Program-made: the position numbers and the translations under genes
Notes under the pieces: model-generated
Database searches by the model: none
What the model was told of the DNA's origin: nothing
Seen by the model: the letters and a program-made list of their open reading frames with translations, nothing else
From: an uncultured Eubacteriales bacterium
Lineage (GTDB): Bacteria; Bacillota; Clostridia; Lachnospirales; Lachnospiraceae
Direction: 5' to 3'
Assembly (NCBI GenBank): GCA_900542465.1
Contig: UQNS01000013.1
Span: 1 to 8,189 of the forward strand
DNA: 8,189 nucleotides
Part shown: positions 1-5,018 of the stretch, one piece after another
Numbering within the stretch: position 1 is the first letter of the stretch
Layout: each line of letters begins with the position of its first letter

Positions 1-284
1 TTAATCTTGTAGTTTTTAAGAAGACTACTAACTATATAGAGCCCCAGTCCATTGCTATTCTTCTTGCTAAGATCAAAGTTTACGTCAAAGATTTTATCTA
101 TATCGATACTACTTTTATTTTCATAAGTGTTTTCGATGTATATATACCCTTTTTCTAATCCTATATTTATACTACCATATTCATCGGAATATTTAACTGC
201 ATTGGAAATTAAATTGGATAGGATTATTCGAAGGGCAGTCCTTCCAATATATATTTTCTCTTCGGAAATATTATTATTTATCAT
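1..284 (-). pseudogene. Sensor histidine kinase, C-terminal ATPase fragment (5'-truncated, runs off left edge)
   Basis: Reading the minus strand from about 284 down to 1 gives an uninterrupted frame matching the catalytic ATPase domain of a sensor histidine kinase. The N box reads LSNLISNAVKYS (around 186-221). A G1-like segment follows with IENTYE, where an Asn-type motif replaces the usual DxGxG, as in some Gram-positive kinases. The G2 box reads NGLGLYIVSSLL (around 18-53). The frame is still open at base 1, so the 3' end lies outside the window. Everything expected before the N box is missing: sensor, membrane segments, HAMP and the DHp domain with its phosphorylated His. At that point the DNA switches to hsdR coding on the other strand. 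ATG codons exist in frame at 284 and 293 but have no convincing ribosome binding site. What remains would lack a phosphorylatable His, so I call it a broken gene; an assembly chimera is the alternative. Confidence 0.8.
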
Positions 285-293
285 GACAACCAT
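276..293. other. Rearrangement junction between histidine kinase and hsdR fragments
   Basis: Kinase-like coding on the minus strand is recognisable up to about 270-284. HsdR-like coding on the plus strand is recognisable from about 285 (YHDNHCEDKEVL onward). The two meet within a few bases, and both have lost their 5' parts. No insertion sequence end, target duplication or long repeat is visible at the join. A single deletion between a divergently oriented kinase and hsdR would give exactly this layout. Recombination or misassembly are alternatives. The exact breakpoint cannot be set without the intact parent sequences. Confidence 0.65.
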
Positions 294-776
294 TGTGAAG
301 ATAAAGAAGTACTTGTCACAATCAAAAAGGCTATTGATGCCAGTCCGGAGCTTCGTAGCAAGAAAGCACTTATTGAAACCTTTATTTCTGGTATTAATGA
401 TGTTGAAGATGTTATGACTGAATGGCACAATTATGTAGCTAAAAAACGAGAAAAAGAACTTGTTCAAATTATTAGGGAAGAAAAACTTAAAGAGCTTGAA
501 ACAAGGAAGTTCATTGAGAATGCCTTTCGTGATGGTGAAATCAAAACAACAGGTACGGATATAGATAGACTTATGCCTCCTATATCTCGTTTCGGTGGTG
601 GCGACAGAACTACTAAGAAGCAAGGTGTCATTGAAAAGTTTAAATCATTCTTTGAGCAGTTCTTTGGTGTTGGTGGCTCATTTACCACTAATGAACCGAA
701 TACTGTGAATTATGCTGATGTTGTTTCAAATAAGTCATTGCTGATGGTAGCTGAAGATACTGCAAATTATGATTAG
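285..776 (+). pseudogene. hsdR: Type I restriction endonuclease subunit R (HsdR), C-terminal remnant
   Basis: HsdR is the ATP-dependent translocase/nuclease subunit of type I restriction-modification complexes (R2M2S). About 163 codons remain, from the far C-terminus only. The sequence includes IDASPELRSKKALIETFI and then a charged helical stretch (EKELVQIIREEKLKELETRK). It ends with the conserved tail FIENAFRDGEIKTTGTDID, LMPPISRFGGG and KKQGVIEKFKSFFEQFFG. These are characteristic of the EcoR124-type HsdR C-terminal domain that docks onto the methyltransferase core. The nuclease and helicase motor domains, which make up most of a protein normally about 1000 residues long, are absent. The frame has no start codon before the internal ATG at 414 and meets a stop at 219-221. 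It is therefore a dead fragment unless misassembled. It ends at TAG 774-776 and is followed by a strong terminator. No hsdM or hsdS lies in the window. Confidence 0.85.
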
Positions 777-818
777 CTCACATACCATTTTGGTACTTGA
801 TATAATTAAACACAAGAA

Positions 819-869
819 AACGACCATACAAGAGCATCTTTACTCTTGTATGGTCGTTATTTCTTTTTT
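819..869 (+). terminator. Rho-independent terminator after the hsdR remnant
   Basis: A perfect 16-bp inverted repeat (819-834 with 843-858, starting AACGACCATAC) encloses an 8-nt loop and is followed by a T-rich run to 869. It lies 43 nt past the hsdR stop. On the opposite strand the stem is followed only by TTTTCTTG, so it may also weakly terminate mgtE transcripts, which have no better terminator of their own. The rest of 777-944 holds no gene. A small hairpin (783-795) and a weak 6-bp stem (886-891 with 913-918) are the only other structures seen. Confidence 0.9.
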
Positions 870-944
870 ACCGCTTAAAGGTCATCAGTTAAACTTTGTT
901 TTCTTCAATCCCTAACTGAACGCTCCTAAATAAGCCACCCTTAT

Positions 945-2384
945 CTATCCTGTTATATGCAGCATATTTATAAGCAATATCCAGGTAAGACCATAATATG
1001 TAATTACTGCTACCAGGTCATTCACTGTAGTAATAAGCGGACCTGACGCAACAGCCGGGTCGACCTTTATCTTATGGAAGAACATAGGCACGACTGTTCC
1101 CACAAGACTGGAGATGACCATTGCCACAAGAAGTGCCGCCGCTACGCACATAGCGATCGAAAATCCGTATGAAAAGCTTGCGTGTTTTGAAAGTGATATA
1201 TAGAAACCCACAAAGAAAAATGAAAGGATCCCAAGGAGAAGTCCGTTCACGAATCCTATCCTCATTTCTTTCCATACCAGACCCATCTTCTGTTTTGCCG
1301 TGAGATTCTCATCTACCAGGACCCTGATCGTGACCGCCAGTGACTGTGTTCCCACATTTCCCGCCATATCAAGGATAAGTGACTGAAAACTTACGATCAT
1401 TGCTATTTCTGCAACTACCGGCTCGAACATGCCAACAACTGCAGAAACTCCCATTCCAAGGAAAAGTAAAATAATCAGCCAGGGCATTCTTTTTTTCATG
1501 CTCTGACCCAGAGTCTCTTTCAGATCCTCTTCTGAAGTAAGACCCGCAAGCTTGGCATAGTCATCACCCATCTCTTCATCCACTACTTCCAGAATATCCT
1601 GCGATGTAATGATACCAATGACATGACTGTCATCATCAAGGACCGGAATGGAATCCTCTTCATATTCCTTCAATCTTTCAATACATTCAGAAATTTTTTC
1701 ATGAGCCTTTACGTATGGAAATGATGTGATCATAAAATCCTGAAGATCCATATAATCTCTGGCTGTAATAAGATCCTTAAGTTCAAGGGCGCCATAATAT
1801 TTATCATCATCATCTGACACATACAGGGTAGAAATGTTATCATTTTTTTCTGCCTGCTGAATAAGAGACTTCATCGCCTTGCGCACGGACATGTTCTTGT
1901 TTATGAGAATAAAATTGGTAGTCATCTTGCTTCCGATCTCATCCTCATCATAAGACTTTATCAGCCATATATCATCAGATGCATCCTGATCCATAAGGAT
2001 CTTCAGCTGTTCCTGAGTCGAATCATCCATTTCCTCAAGAACTTCAACGGCATCATCAGAATCCATATTCTCAATGACATGAGCCACTTCCTTCAAGTCC
2101 ATTTCTTCAAGGTAATCGCTTACGTCATCAATAAAAGTAAATATCTCAGATATTTTTTCCGGTCCGAGAAGTTTATATAACTTTTTGCGTTCTCTGGCTT
2201 CCAGCTGTTCAAATGCGCCGGCTATATCATTTTCATGATAGTCCTCTAGCTTCTCCAGCAGTTCTTCTTCCGAAAGCTCGCTTCGGATCAGTCGGACGAT
2301 CTCCCCTACATAGTCCCGGTCTTCGTTTTCTTCCTCCAGAACTTCTTTTTCATCAAATTCAAATCTATCTTTTTCCATTTTCAC
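945..2384 (-). CDS. mgtE: Magnesium transporter MgtE
   Basis: Mg2+-gated Mg2+ channel/transporter of the cytoplasmic membrane. It works as a homodimer whose cytosolic domains sense intracellular Mg2+ and close the pore when Mg2+ is plentiful. The 479 residues show the full layout. An acidic N-terminus is followed by the helical MgtE N-domain (about 35-135). A CBS pair comes next (about 150-270, with a second-CBS signature VIGIITSQDILEVV). The five-helix membrane domain spans about 300-475. Family motifs include AGNVGTQSL (341-349) and DPAVASGPLITTVND (442-456). The last Asp probably corresponds to the pore Asp known from Thermus MgtE. The start is GTG 2384, 5 nt after a GGGAGG site; ATG 2378, two codons later, is an alternative. 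It is probably transcribed from the promoter at 2640-2668 through an unusual leader with a small ORF and two terminator-like hairpins. No M-box sequence is recognisable. Length is typical and the gene looks intact. Confidence 0.96.
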   Translation of the reverse strand: MKMEKDRFEFDEKEVLEEENEDRDYVGEIVRLIRSELSEEELLEKLEDYHENDIAGAFEQLEARERKKLYKLLGPEKISEIFTFIDDVSDYLEEMDLKEVAHVIENMDSDDAVEVLEEMDDSTQEQLKILMDQDASDDIWLIKSYDEDEIGSKMTTNFILINKNMSVRKAMKSLIQQAEKNDNISTLYVSDDDDKYYGALELKDLITARDYMDLQDFMITSFPYVKAHEKISECIERLKEYEEDSIPVLDDDSHVIGIITSQDILEVVDEEMGDDYAKLAGLTSEEDLKETLGQSMKKRMPWLIILLFLGMGVSAVVGMFEPVVAEIAMIVSFQSLILDMAGNVGTQSLAVTIRVLVDENLTAKQKMGLVWKEMRIGFVNGLLLGILSFFFVGFYISLSKHASFSYGFSIAMCVAAALLVAMVISSLVGTVVPMFFHKIKVDPAVASGPLITTVNDLVAVITYYGLTWILLINMLHITG

Positions 2385-2419
2385 ATTTTCCTCCCTTCTT
2401 TACTCGCATAAATGGGCAC

Positions 2420-2464
2420 AAAAAAACCACCTGTGCTTATCCCGACAAGTCAAAAACACGGTGG
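2420..2464 (-). terminator. Terminator-like hairpin just upstream of mgtE
   Basis: On the minus strand CCACCGTG (2464-2457) pairs with CAC-A-GGTGG (2435-2427, one bulged A). The loop is about 21 nt and seven U residues follow immediately (2426-2420). It lies roughly 35 nt before the mgtE start, so it would cut mgtE off from the upstream promoter unless bypassed. The long loop makes it less certain than a compact terminator. Confidence 0.6.
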
Positions 2465-2486
2465 AAAACTGATAAATTCAAATATC

Positions 2487-2523
2487 AAAAAAGCTATTTT
2501 CTGTAAGAACATGTAAAAATAGC
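2487..2523 (-). terminator. AT-rich hairpin plus U6 overlapping the leader ORF 3' end
   Basis: On the minus strand GCTATTTT (2523-2516) pairs with AAAATAGC (2500-2493), followed by six U residues (2492-2487). The 15-nt loop and the whole stem lie within the last ten codons and the stop of the small leader ORF. A ribosome reaching the stop codon would therefore keep the hairpin from forming. The stem is 8 bp but weak (two G-C pairs). Confidence 0.5.
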
Positions 2524-2592
2524 CTCTCTTCCATAATCTGTCAGTATCACTTTTCCATCGTGAATAATACTTCGTTCAAGACTATCGTCCAT
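2494..2592 (-). CDS. Small leader ORF upstream of mgtE (32 aa)
   Basis: I do not recognise this peptide. It starts at ATG 2592, preceded by a textbook GGAGGTGAGAAC ribosome binding site, and encodes 32 residues beginning MDDSLERSIIHDGK and ending FTCSYRK before TAG. The same frame extends upstream to an ATG at 2691. That longer form would overlap the promoter elements and has no good binding site, so the short form is preferred. The peptide has no signal sequence and no membrane helix; it is charged, with an acidic N-terminus. Its 3' third is embedded in a terminator-like hairpin and mgtE follows about 110 nt later. It may be a regulatory leader peptide whose translation matters more than its product, by analogy with leader peptides of other Mg2+ transporter genes such as mgtL of mgtA. 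An independent small protein is equally possible. Confidence 0.55.
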   Translation of the reverse strand: MDDSLERSIIHDGKVILTDYGREAIFTCSYRK

Positions 2593-2639
2593 GTTCTCAC
2601 CTCCAATCATTCTTTCCTTCTGTTCTTCTGTTCTGTTGC

Positions 2640-2668
2640 ATTCTACCAATAATAAGACTAAAATGCAA
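2640..2668 (-). promoter_or_regulatory. Sigma-A type promoter for the leader ORF and mgtE
   Basis: On the minus strand a -35 TTGCAT (2668-2663) is followed by a 17-nt spacer and a -10 TAGAAT (2645-2640), with a TGG extension just before the -10. Transcription would begin near 2633, about 40 nt before the small ORF. No better promoter is visible between this ORF and mgtE. Confidence 0.55.
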
Positions 2669-2693
2669 TCTAAAAAATATATTTGACACAATA

Positions 2694-2722
2694 TTGTTTT
2701 ATTATAACTTTGATGTTATTAT
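2694..2722 (+). promoter_or_regulatory. Sigma-A type promoter for the thioredoxin-reductase-like gene
   Basis: A -35-like TTGTTT (2694-2699), a 17-nt spacer and a -10 TATTAT (2717-2722) with a preceding TGT extension would start transcription near 2729, about 25 nt before the ATG. A perfect TTGACA at 2683-2688 with TATAAC at 2703-2708 is an alternative, but its 14-nt spacing is poor. The promoter is back to back with that of mgtE. Confidence 0.45.
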
Positions 2723-2754
2723 CTTATTATATTACTTAACAGGGGGAATAATCC

Positions 2755-3636
2755 ATGGCTGATTACGATATAATTATAGTTGGAAGCGGCCCTGCAGGCC
2801 TTTCTGCTGCTATCACTGCAACTATACGAAAGAAAAAAATACTTGTTCTTGGTGAATCTGATCTTAGTCCTAAAATAGCTAAAGCCGAACGTATCGATAA
2901 TTTTCTGGGATTTCCGAGCATATCCGGGAAAGACCTTGAATCTGCTTTCAGAAAGCATATTGACGAAATGGGTATAATTGTAACAGAGGGCCGTGCCAAT
3001 ATGATATACAATATGGGAGACTACTTCGCAGTACAGTCCGGTCAGAATATGTATACCGGCGACGCTATAATTCTGGCCACCGGCGTCGTAATGCAGAAAC
3101 CGCTTCCTCATGAAAACGAATTGCTCGGGCATGGTGTAAGCTACTGCGCCACATGTGATGCCGCACTTTACCCTGGCAAGTCTGCGATCGTTGTTTCCAC
3201 CAATCCACATGAAGAATATGAAGCAAGCTTTCTTGCTGAATATGCCGATCATGTGACTTACATACCTACATATGATGGAGACGTGTCATTTGAAGGGGAA
3301 TTTGCTTCCAAAATCGAAGTCTTACACGAGATCCCTGTCGCTCTTGAAGAAGATGGCCATGGCTCTTGCACAGGTCTTATAACTGATAAAAGAGCTATCC
3401 ATTCTGATGGTGTATTCTTTCTCAGAGACTCCGTTGCACCCTCTGTTCTCTTCCCTGAGATCGAAATGGATGGTCCTCATATCAAAGTTAATCGAAACAT
3501 GGTTACAAGCATACCCGGAGTATTTGCATGCGGAGATATTGCCGGCGCGCCATACCAGTATATCAAATCTGCAGGCGAAGGGAATATAGCAGCATTATCA
3601 GCTGTTGCCTACCTTGTCCATAAGAAGATCAGCTGA
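2755..3636 (+). CDS. Thioredoxin-reductase-like FAD disulfide oxidoreductase lacking the NADPH-binding motif (FFTR-like)
   Basis: Low-molecular-weight thioredoxin reductase family, 293 residues, slightly short for the family (about 310). The N-terminal FAD-binding loop GSGPAG (10-15), the redox pair CATC (131-134) and the C-terminal FAD motif GVFACGDIAGAPYQYIKSAG (255-274) are all present. The middle domain should carry GGGDSA-type and HRR motifs for NADPH. Here the equivalent stretch reads VVSTNPHEEYEASFL (146-160), with no glycine-rich loop and no Arg pair. In known clostridial ferredoxin-dependent flavin thioredoxin reductases (FFTR) the same motifs are lost, so the likely role is reducing thioredoxin or another disulfide partner with electrons from ferredoxin. 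That electron donor is inferred. The start ATG 2755 follows AGGGGGA at 7-nt spacing. The gene is monocistronic, divergent from mgtE, and ends in a palindromic terminator. No thioredoxin gene is adjacent. Confidence 0.88.
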   Translation: MADYDIIIVGSGPAGLSAAITATIRKKKILVLGESDLSPKIAKAERIDNFLGFPSISGKDLESAFRKHIDEMGIIVTEGRANMIYNMGDYFAVQSGQNMYTGDAIILATGVVMQKPLPHENELLGHGVSYCATCDAALYPGKSAIVVSTNPHEEYEASFLAEYADHVTYIPTYDGDVSFEGEFASKIEVLHEIPVALEEDGHGSCTGLITDKRAIHSDGVFFLRDSVAPSVLFPEIEMDGPHIKVNRNMVTSIPGVFACGDIAGAPYQYIKSAGEGNIAALSAVAYLVHKKIS

Positions 3637-3637
3637 T

Positions 3638-3665
3638 AAAAAAAGACCCGATCGGGTCTTTTTTT
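3638..3665. terminator. Bidirectional palindromic terminator
   Basis: A 28-bp perfect palindrome: seven A residues, GACCC-GATC-GGGTC, seven T residues. It gives a compact hairpin followed by a U7 run on either strand. It therefore serves both the thioredoxin-reductase-like gene (plus) and the phosphopantetheinyl transferase operon (minus), whose stop codon at 3664-3666 overlaps its edge. Confidence 0.95.
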
Positions 3666-4332
3666 ATTTTACGACTGTTATCCAGTACTTTTCATTGTCA
3701 ATTTCTATTAAATTTTGAAATATATCCGATCCGGCAAGTGTGTTATCCAGCCTTCCGATCGAAAATACGCTCCTGCCCTCTCTCTTAACGACAGCTTCAC
3801 GCAGCGTCCAGTTCCTGTAGAAAATGTCCCTTTTCCTGTCCGGATCCTTTTCATTTGCTATTTTATTTTTTATCTCTGTGTCAAATACTTTAGCTGCGAT
3901 CTTATCAAGTCTTTCGGCCGGTCTGTCGTCTACAAGCTGGATATCGGCTCCTATTTCATTGCTGCTGACTGCCAGCAGCACCATATTCCCTGAATGAGAG
4001 ATGTTGAAATGGATATCTGAGTTTGCAAAGCCCGGTTTACCGTTCTCACCTCTCACTATTTCATATGGAAAAATACCCTCTCCCGCTTTCTTATGACCGG
4101 CGATAGCTGACAGTTCTTCCCAGTTCAACCTGATCAGTCGATTTTTCTCGCCTGTCTTATAGAGTTCTTTTTTATAGACATAAGCGAGCATAAGCCAGCC
4201 CAGAAGGGAGCTTTCCCTGTCCTTATCCTGTCTTGTTTTATACCTTTCAACGAGGCCGTCTGGAAATATGCTCTCTGCAAGTTTCCCGACCTTCCCCCTA
4301 TCTTCCGGAAGTTTTGTTAAAAATATATTCAT
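3664..4332 (-). CDS. 4'-phosphopantetheinyl transferase, Sfp superfamily
   Basis: Transfers the phosphopantetheine arm of coenzyme A to a conserved Ser of carrier proteins (fatty acid, polyketide or peptide synthesis). The 222 residues match the Sfp-type two-lobe enzyme in length. The motifs in order are GKPGF (98-102), FNISHSG (109-115), IGADIQ (127-132) and FYRNWTLREAVVKREG (171-186). Asp130 and Glu179 correspond to the Mg2+ ligands, and Lys183 is the conserved Lys of the WxxxEAxxK motif. The second acidic residue of the usual GxDxE motif is Gln132 here, a variation that may change metal binding. The start ATG overlaps the rdgB stop as ATGA, so the two are translationally coupled. No carrier protein, NRPS or PKS gene lies in the window, so the substrate is unknown. 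It could be the cell's general enzyme or serve a pathway elsewhere. Confidence 0.9.
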   Translation of the reverse strand: MNIFLTKLPEDRGKVGKLAESIFPDGLVERYKTRQDKDRESSLLGWLMLAYVYKKELYKTGEKNRLIRLNWEELSAIAGHKKAGEGIFPYEIVRGENGKPGFANSDIHFNISHSGNMVLLAVSSNEIGADIQLVDDRPAERLDKIAAKVFDTEIKNKIANEKDPDRKRDIFYRNWTLREAVVKREGRSVFSIGRLDNTLAGSDIFQNLIEIDNEKYWITVVK

Positions 4333-4919
4333 AGGCTTTTAATTATGCTGATCATTTTTTCCAGCGCTTCGCCCCTGTGACTTATGGAATTTTTTACTTC
4401 CGGCTCCAGCTGGGCACTGGTTTTGCCATGTTCCGGCAGAAAAACTATCGGATCATATCCAAAACCATTTTCCCCCGCAGTTTCTTTAGCTATGAGTCCG
4501 CGCATTTCACCACTGGTAATGTATTCACGCCCGTCAGGGAGCACCAGGGCCATGAAGCATATAAATCCGCCTGCTCTTTCTTCTCCCTCTTTGCCTTCTA
4601 ATCTGTCGATGATCGCTTTATTTTTAATTTCATATGAAGTATCTTCGCCAAGATATCTTGCAGAATACACCCCAGGCTCTCCATTTAAAGCATCTACTGA
4701 AAGGCCTGAATCATCCGCAAGTGCCGGTTTCCCTGTTAGCTTGCATATGGCCCTTGCTTTTATAAGTGCATTCTCTTTAAATGTATCTCCAGTCTCTTCT
4801 ATATCTGCCTTAATGCCCGCTTCCTTTAAAGGTATGATATTAATGTTCGTATCGGACAGCATTTCTTTGAATTCTCTGACCTTGCCGTCATTGTTTGTTG
4901 CCAGGATTATTTCCTCCAT
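4329..4919 (-). CDS. rdgB: XTP/dITP diphosphatase (RdgB/HAM1 family non-canonical purine NTP pyrophosphatase)
   Basis: Cytosolic house-cleaning enzyme that hydrolyses dITP, ITP and XTP to the monophosphate and pyrophosphate, keeping deaminated purines out of nucleic acids. The length of 196 residues is standard. The diagnostic motifs are all intact: ATNNDGKVREF (7-17), a substrate loop ending ETGDTFKENA (42-51), ADDSGLSVDAL (68-78) with EPGVYSARY (81-89), GFGYDPIVF (152-160) and KNSISHRGEAL (176-186). ATG 4919 lies 6 nt after AAGGAG. The gene sits 71 nt downstream of the rRNA methyltransferase gene and overlaps the phosphopantetheinyl transferase gene by 4 nt. It is thus the middle gene of a minus-strand operon. 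Nothing is odd about it. Confidence 0.96.
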   Translation of the reverse strand: MEEIILATNNDGKVREFKEMLSDTNINIIPLKEAGIKADIEETGDTFKENALIKARAICKLTGKPALADDSGLSVDALNGEPGVYSARYLGEDTSYEIKNKAIIDRLEGKEGEERAGGFICFMALVLPDGREYITSGEMRGLIAKETAGENGFGYDPIVFLPEHGKTSAQLEPEVKNSISHRGEALEKMISIIKSL

Positions 4920-4958
4920 CTTGATCTCCTTCCATATTTAATTCTTACTCCTCTTTAT

Positions 4959-5018
4959 CGGCTAAAAAGCCGCCTGCTCTTCAGGTTTATTTAATCCTTA
5001 CTTATTTTCGGCGGCTTT
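4959..5018 (-). other. Overlapping hairpins at the rRNA methyltransferase / rdgB boundary
   Basis: On the minus strand AAAGCCGCC (5018-5010, in the last codons of the methyltransferase gene) is the perfect complement of GGCGGCTTT (4974-4966) beyond its stop, with further Ts following. A 4-bp CCTG/CAGG hairpin (4985-4973) overlaps the second arm by 2 nt. The second arm can instead form a local CGGCT-TTTT-AGCCG hairpin (4972-4959). These could be a partial terminator or a processing site between cistrons. The U run is short and interrupted, so read-through into rdgB is likely. Confidence 0.35.

Larger units (their letters stand above)
2386..2633 (-). promoter_or_regulatory. Putative attenuator leader of mgtE
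   Basis: The stretch between the minus-strand promoter (2640-2668) and the mgtE start is organised in this order: a Shine-Dalgarno and 32-codon ORF (2592-2494); an AT-rich terminator-like hairpin overlapping the last ten codons of that ORF (2523-2487); a second GC-richer terminator-like hairpin with a U7 run (2464-2420); then the mgtE ribosome binding site. Such tandem structures between a promoter and a transporter gene suggest control by premature termination, possibly coupled to translation of the leader ORF. The codon 11-13 segment (2562-2555) is complementary at 7 of 8 positions to the ascending arm of the second hairpin and could act as an antiterminator. The architecture is seen; the regulation is inferred. 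Confidence 0.5.

Noticed and set aside
127..417. 96-codon plus-strand ORF across the kinase/hsdR junction.
   Set aside because: It is antisense to the kinase fragment and out of frame with hsdR, with no ribosome binding site. It exists only because of the junction.
2414..2443. Alternative GCACA/TGTGC hairpin overlapping the terminator before mgtE, considered as an antiterminator.
   Set aside because: Its second arm lies at and beyond the end of the U run, so it would be transcribed only after the termination decision and cannot act as a classical antiterminator.
2386..2754. M-box (ykoK) magnesium riboswitch upstream of mgtE.
   Set aside because: I could not find the conserved M-box core sequences on the minus strand; the region instead holds a small ORF and terminator-like hairpins. 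A covariance-model search would settle it.
2719..3252. 177-codon minus-strand ORF opposite the thioredoxin-reductase-like gene.
   Set aside because: Antisense shadow of a well-supported flavoprotein gene; it resembles no known family and would cross that gene's promoter.
4384..4941. 185-codon plus-strand ORF opposite rdgB.
   Set aside because: It is an antisense shadow of rdgB, whose motifs are complete. There is no ribosome binding site and the composition is typical of a reverse-complement reading.
5010..5018. The GGCGGC-containing 9-mer and its complement near 4966 as a repeat family or mobile element end.
   Set aside because: Only two copies are visible, one inside coding sequence, with no longer inverted repeat or target duplication. 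An RNA pairing explains them better.
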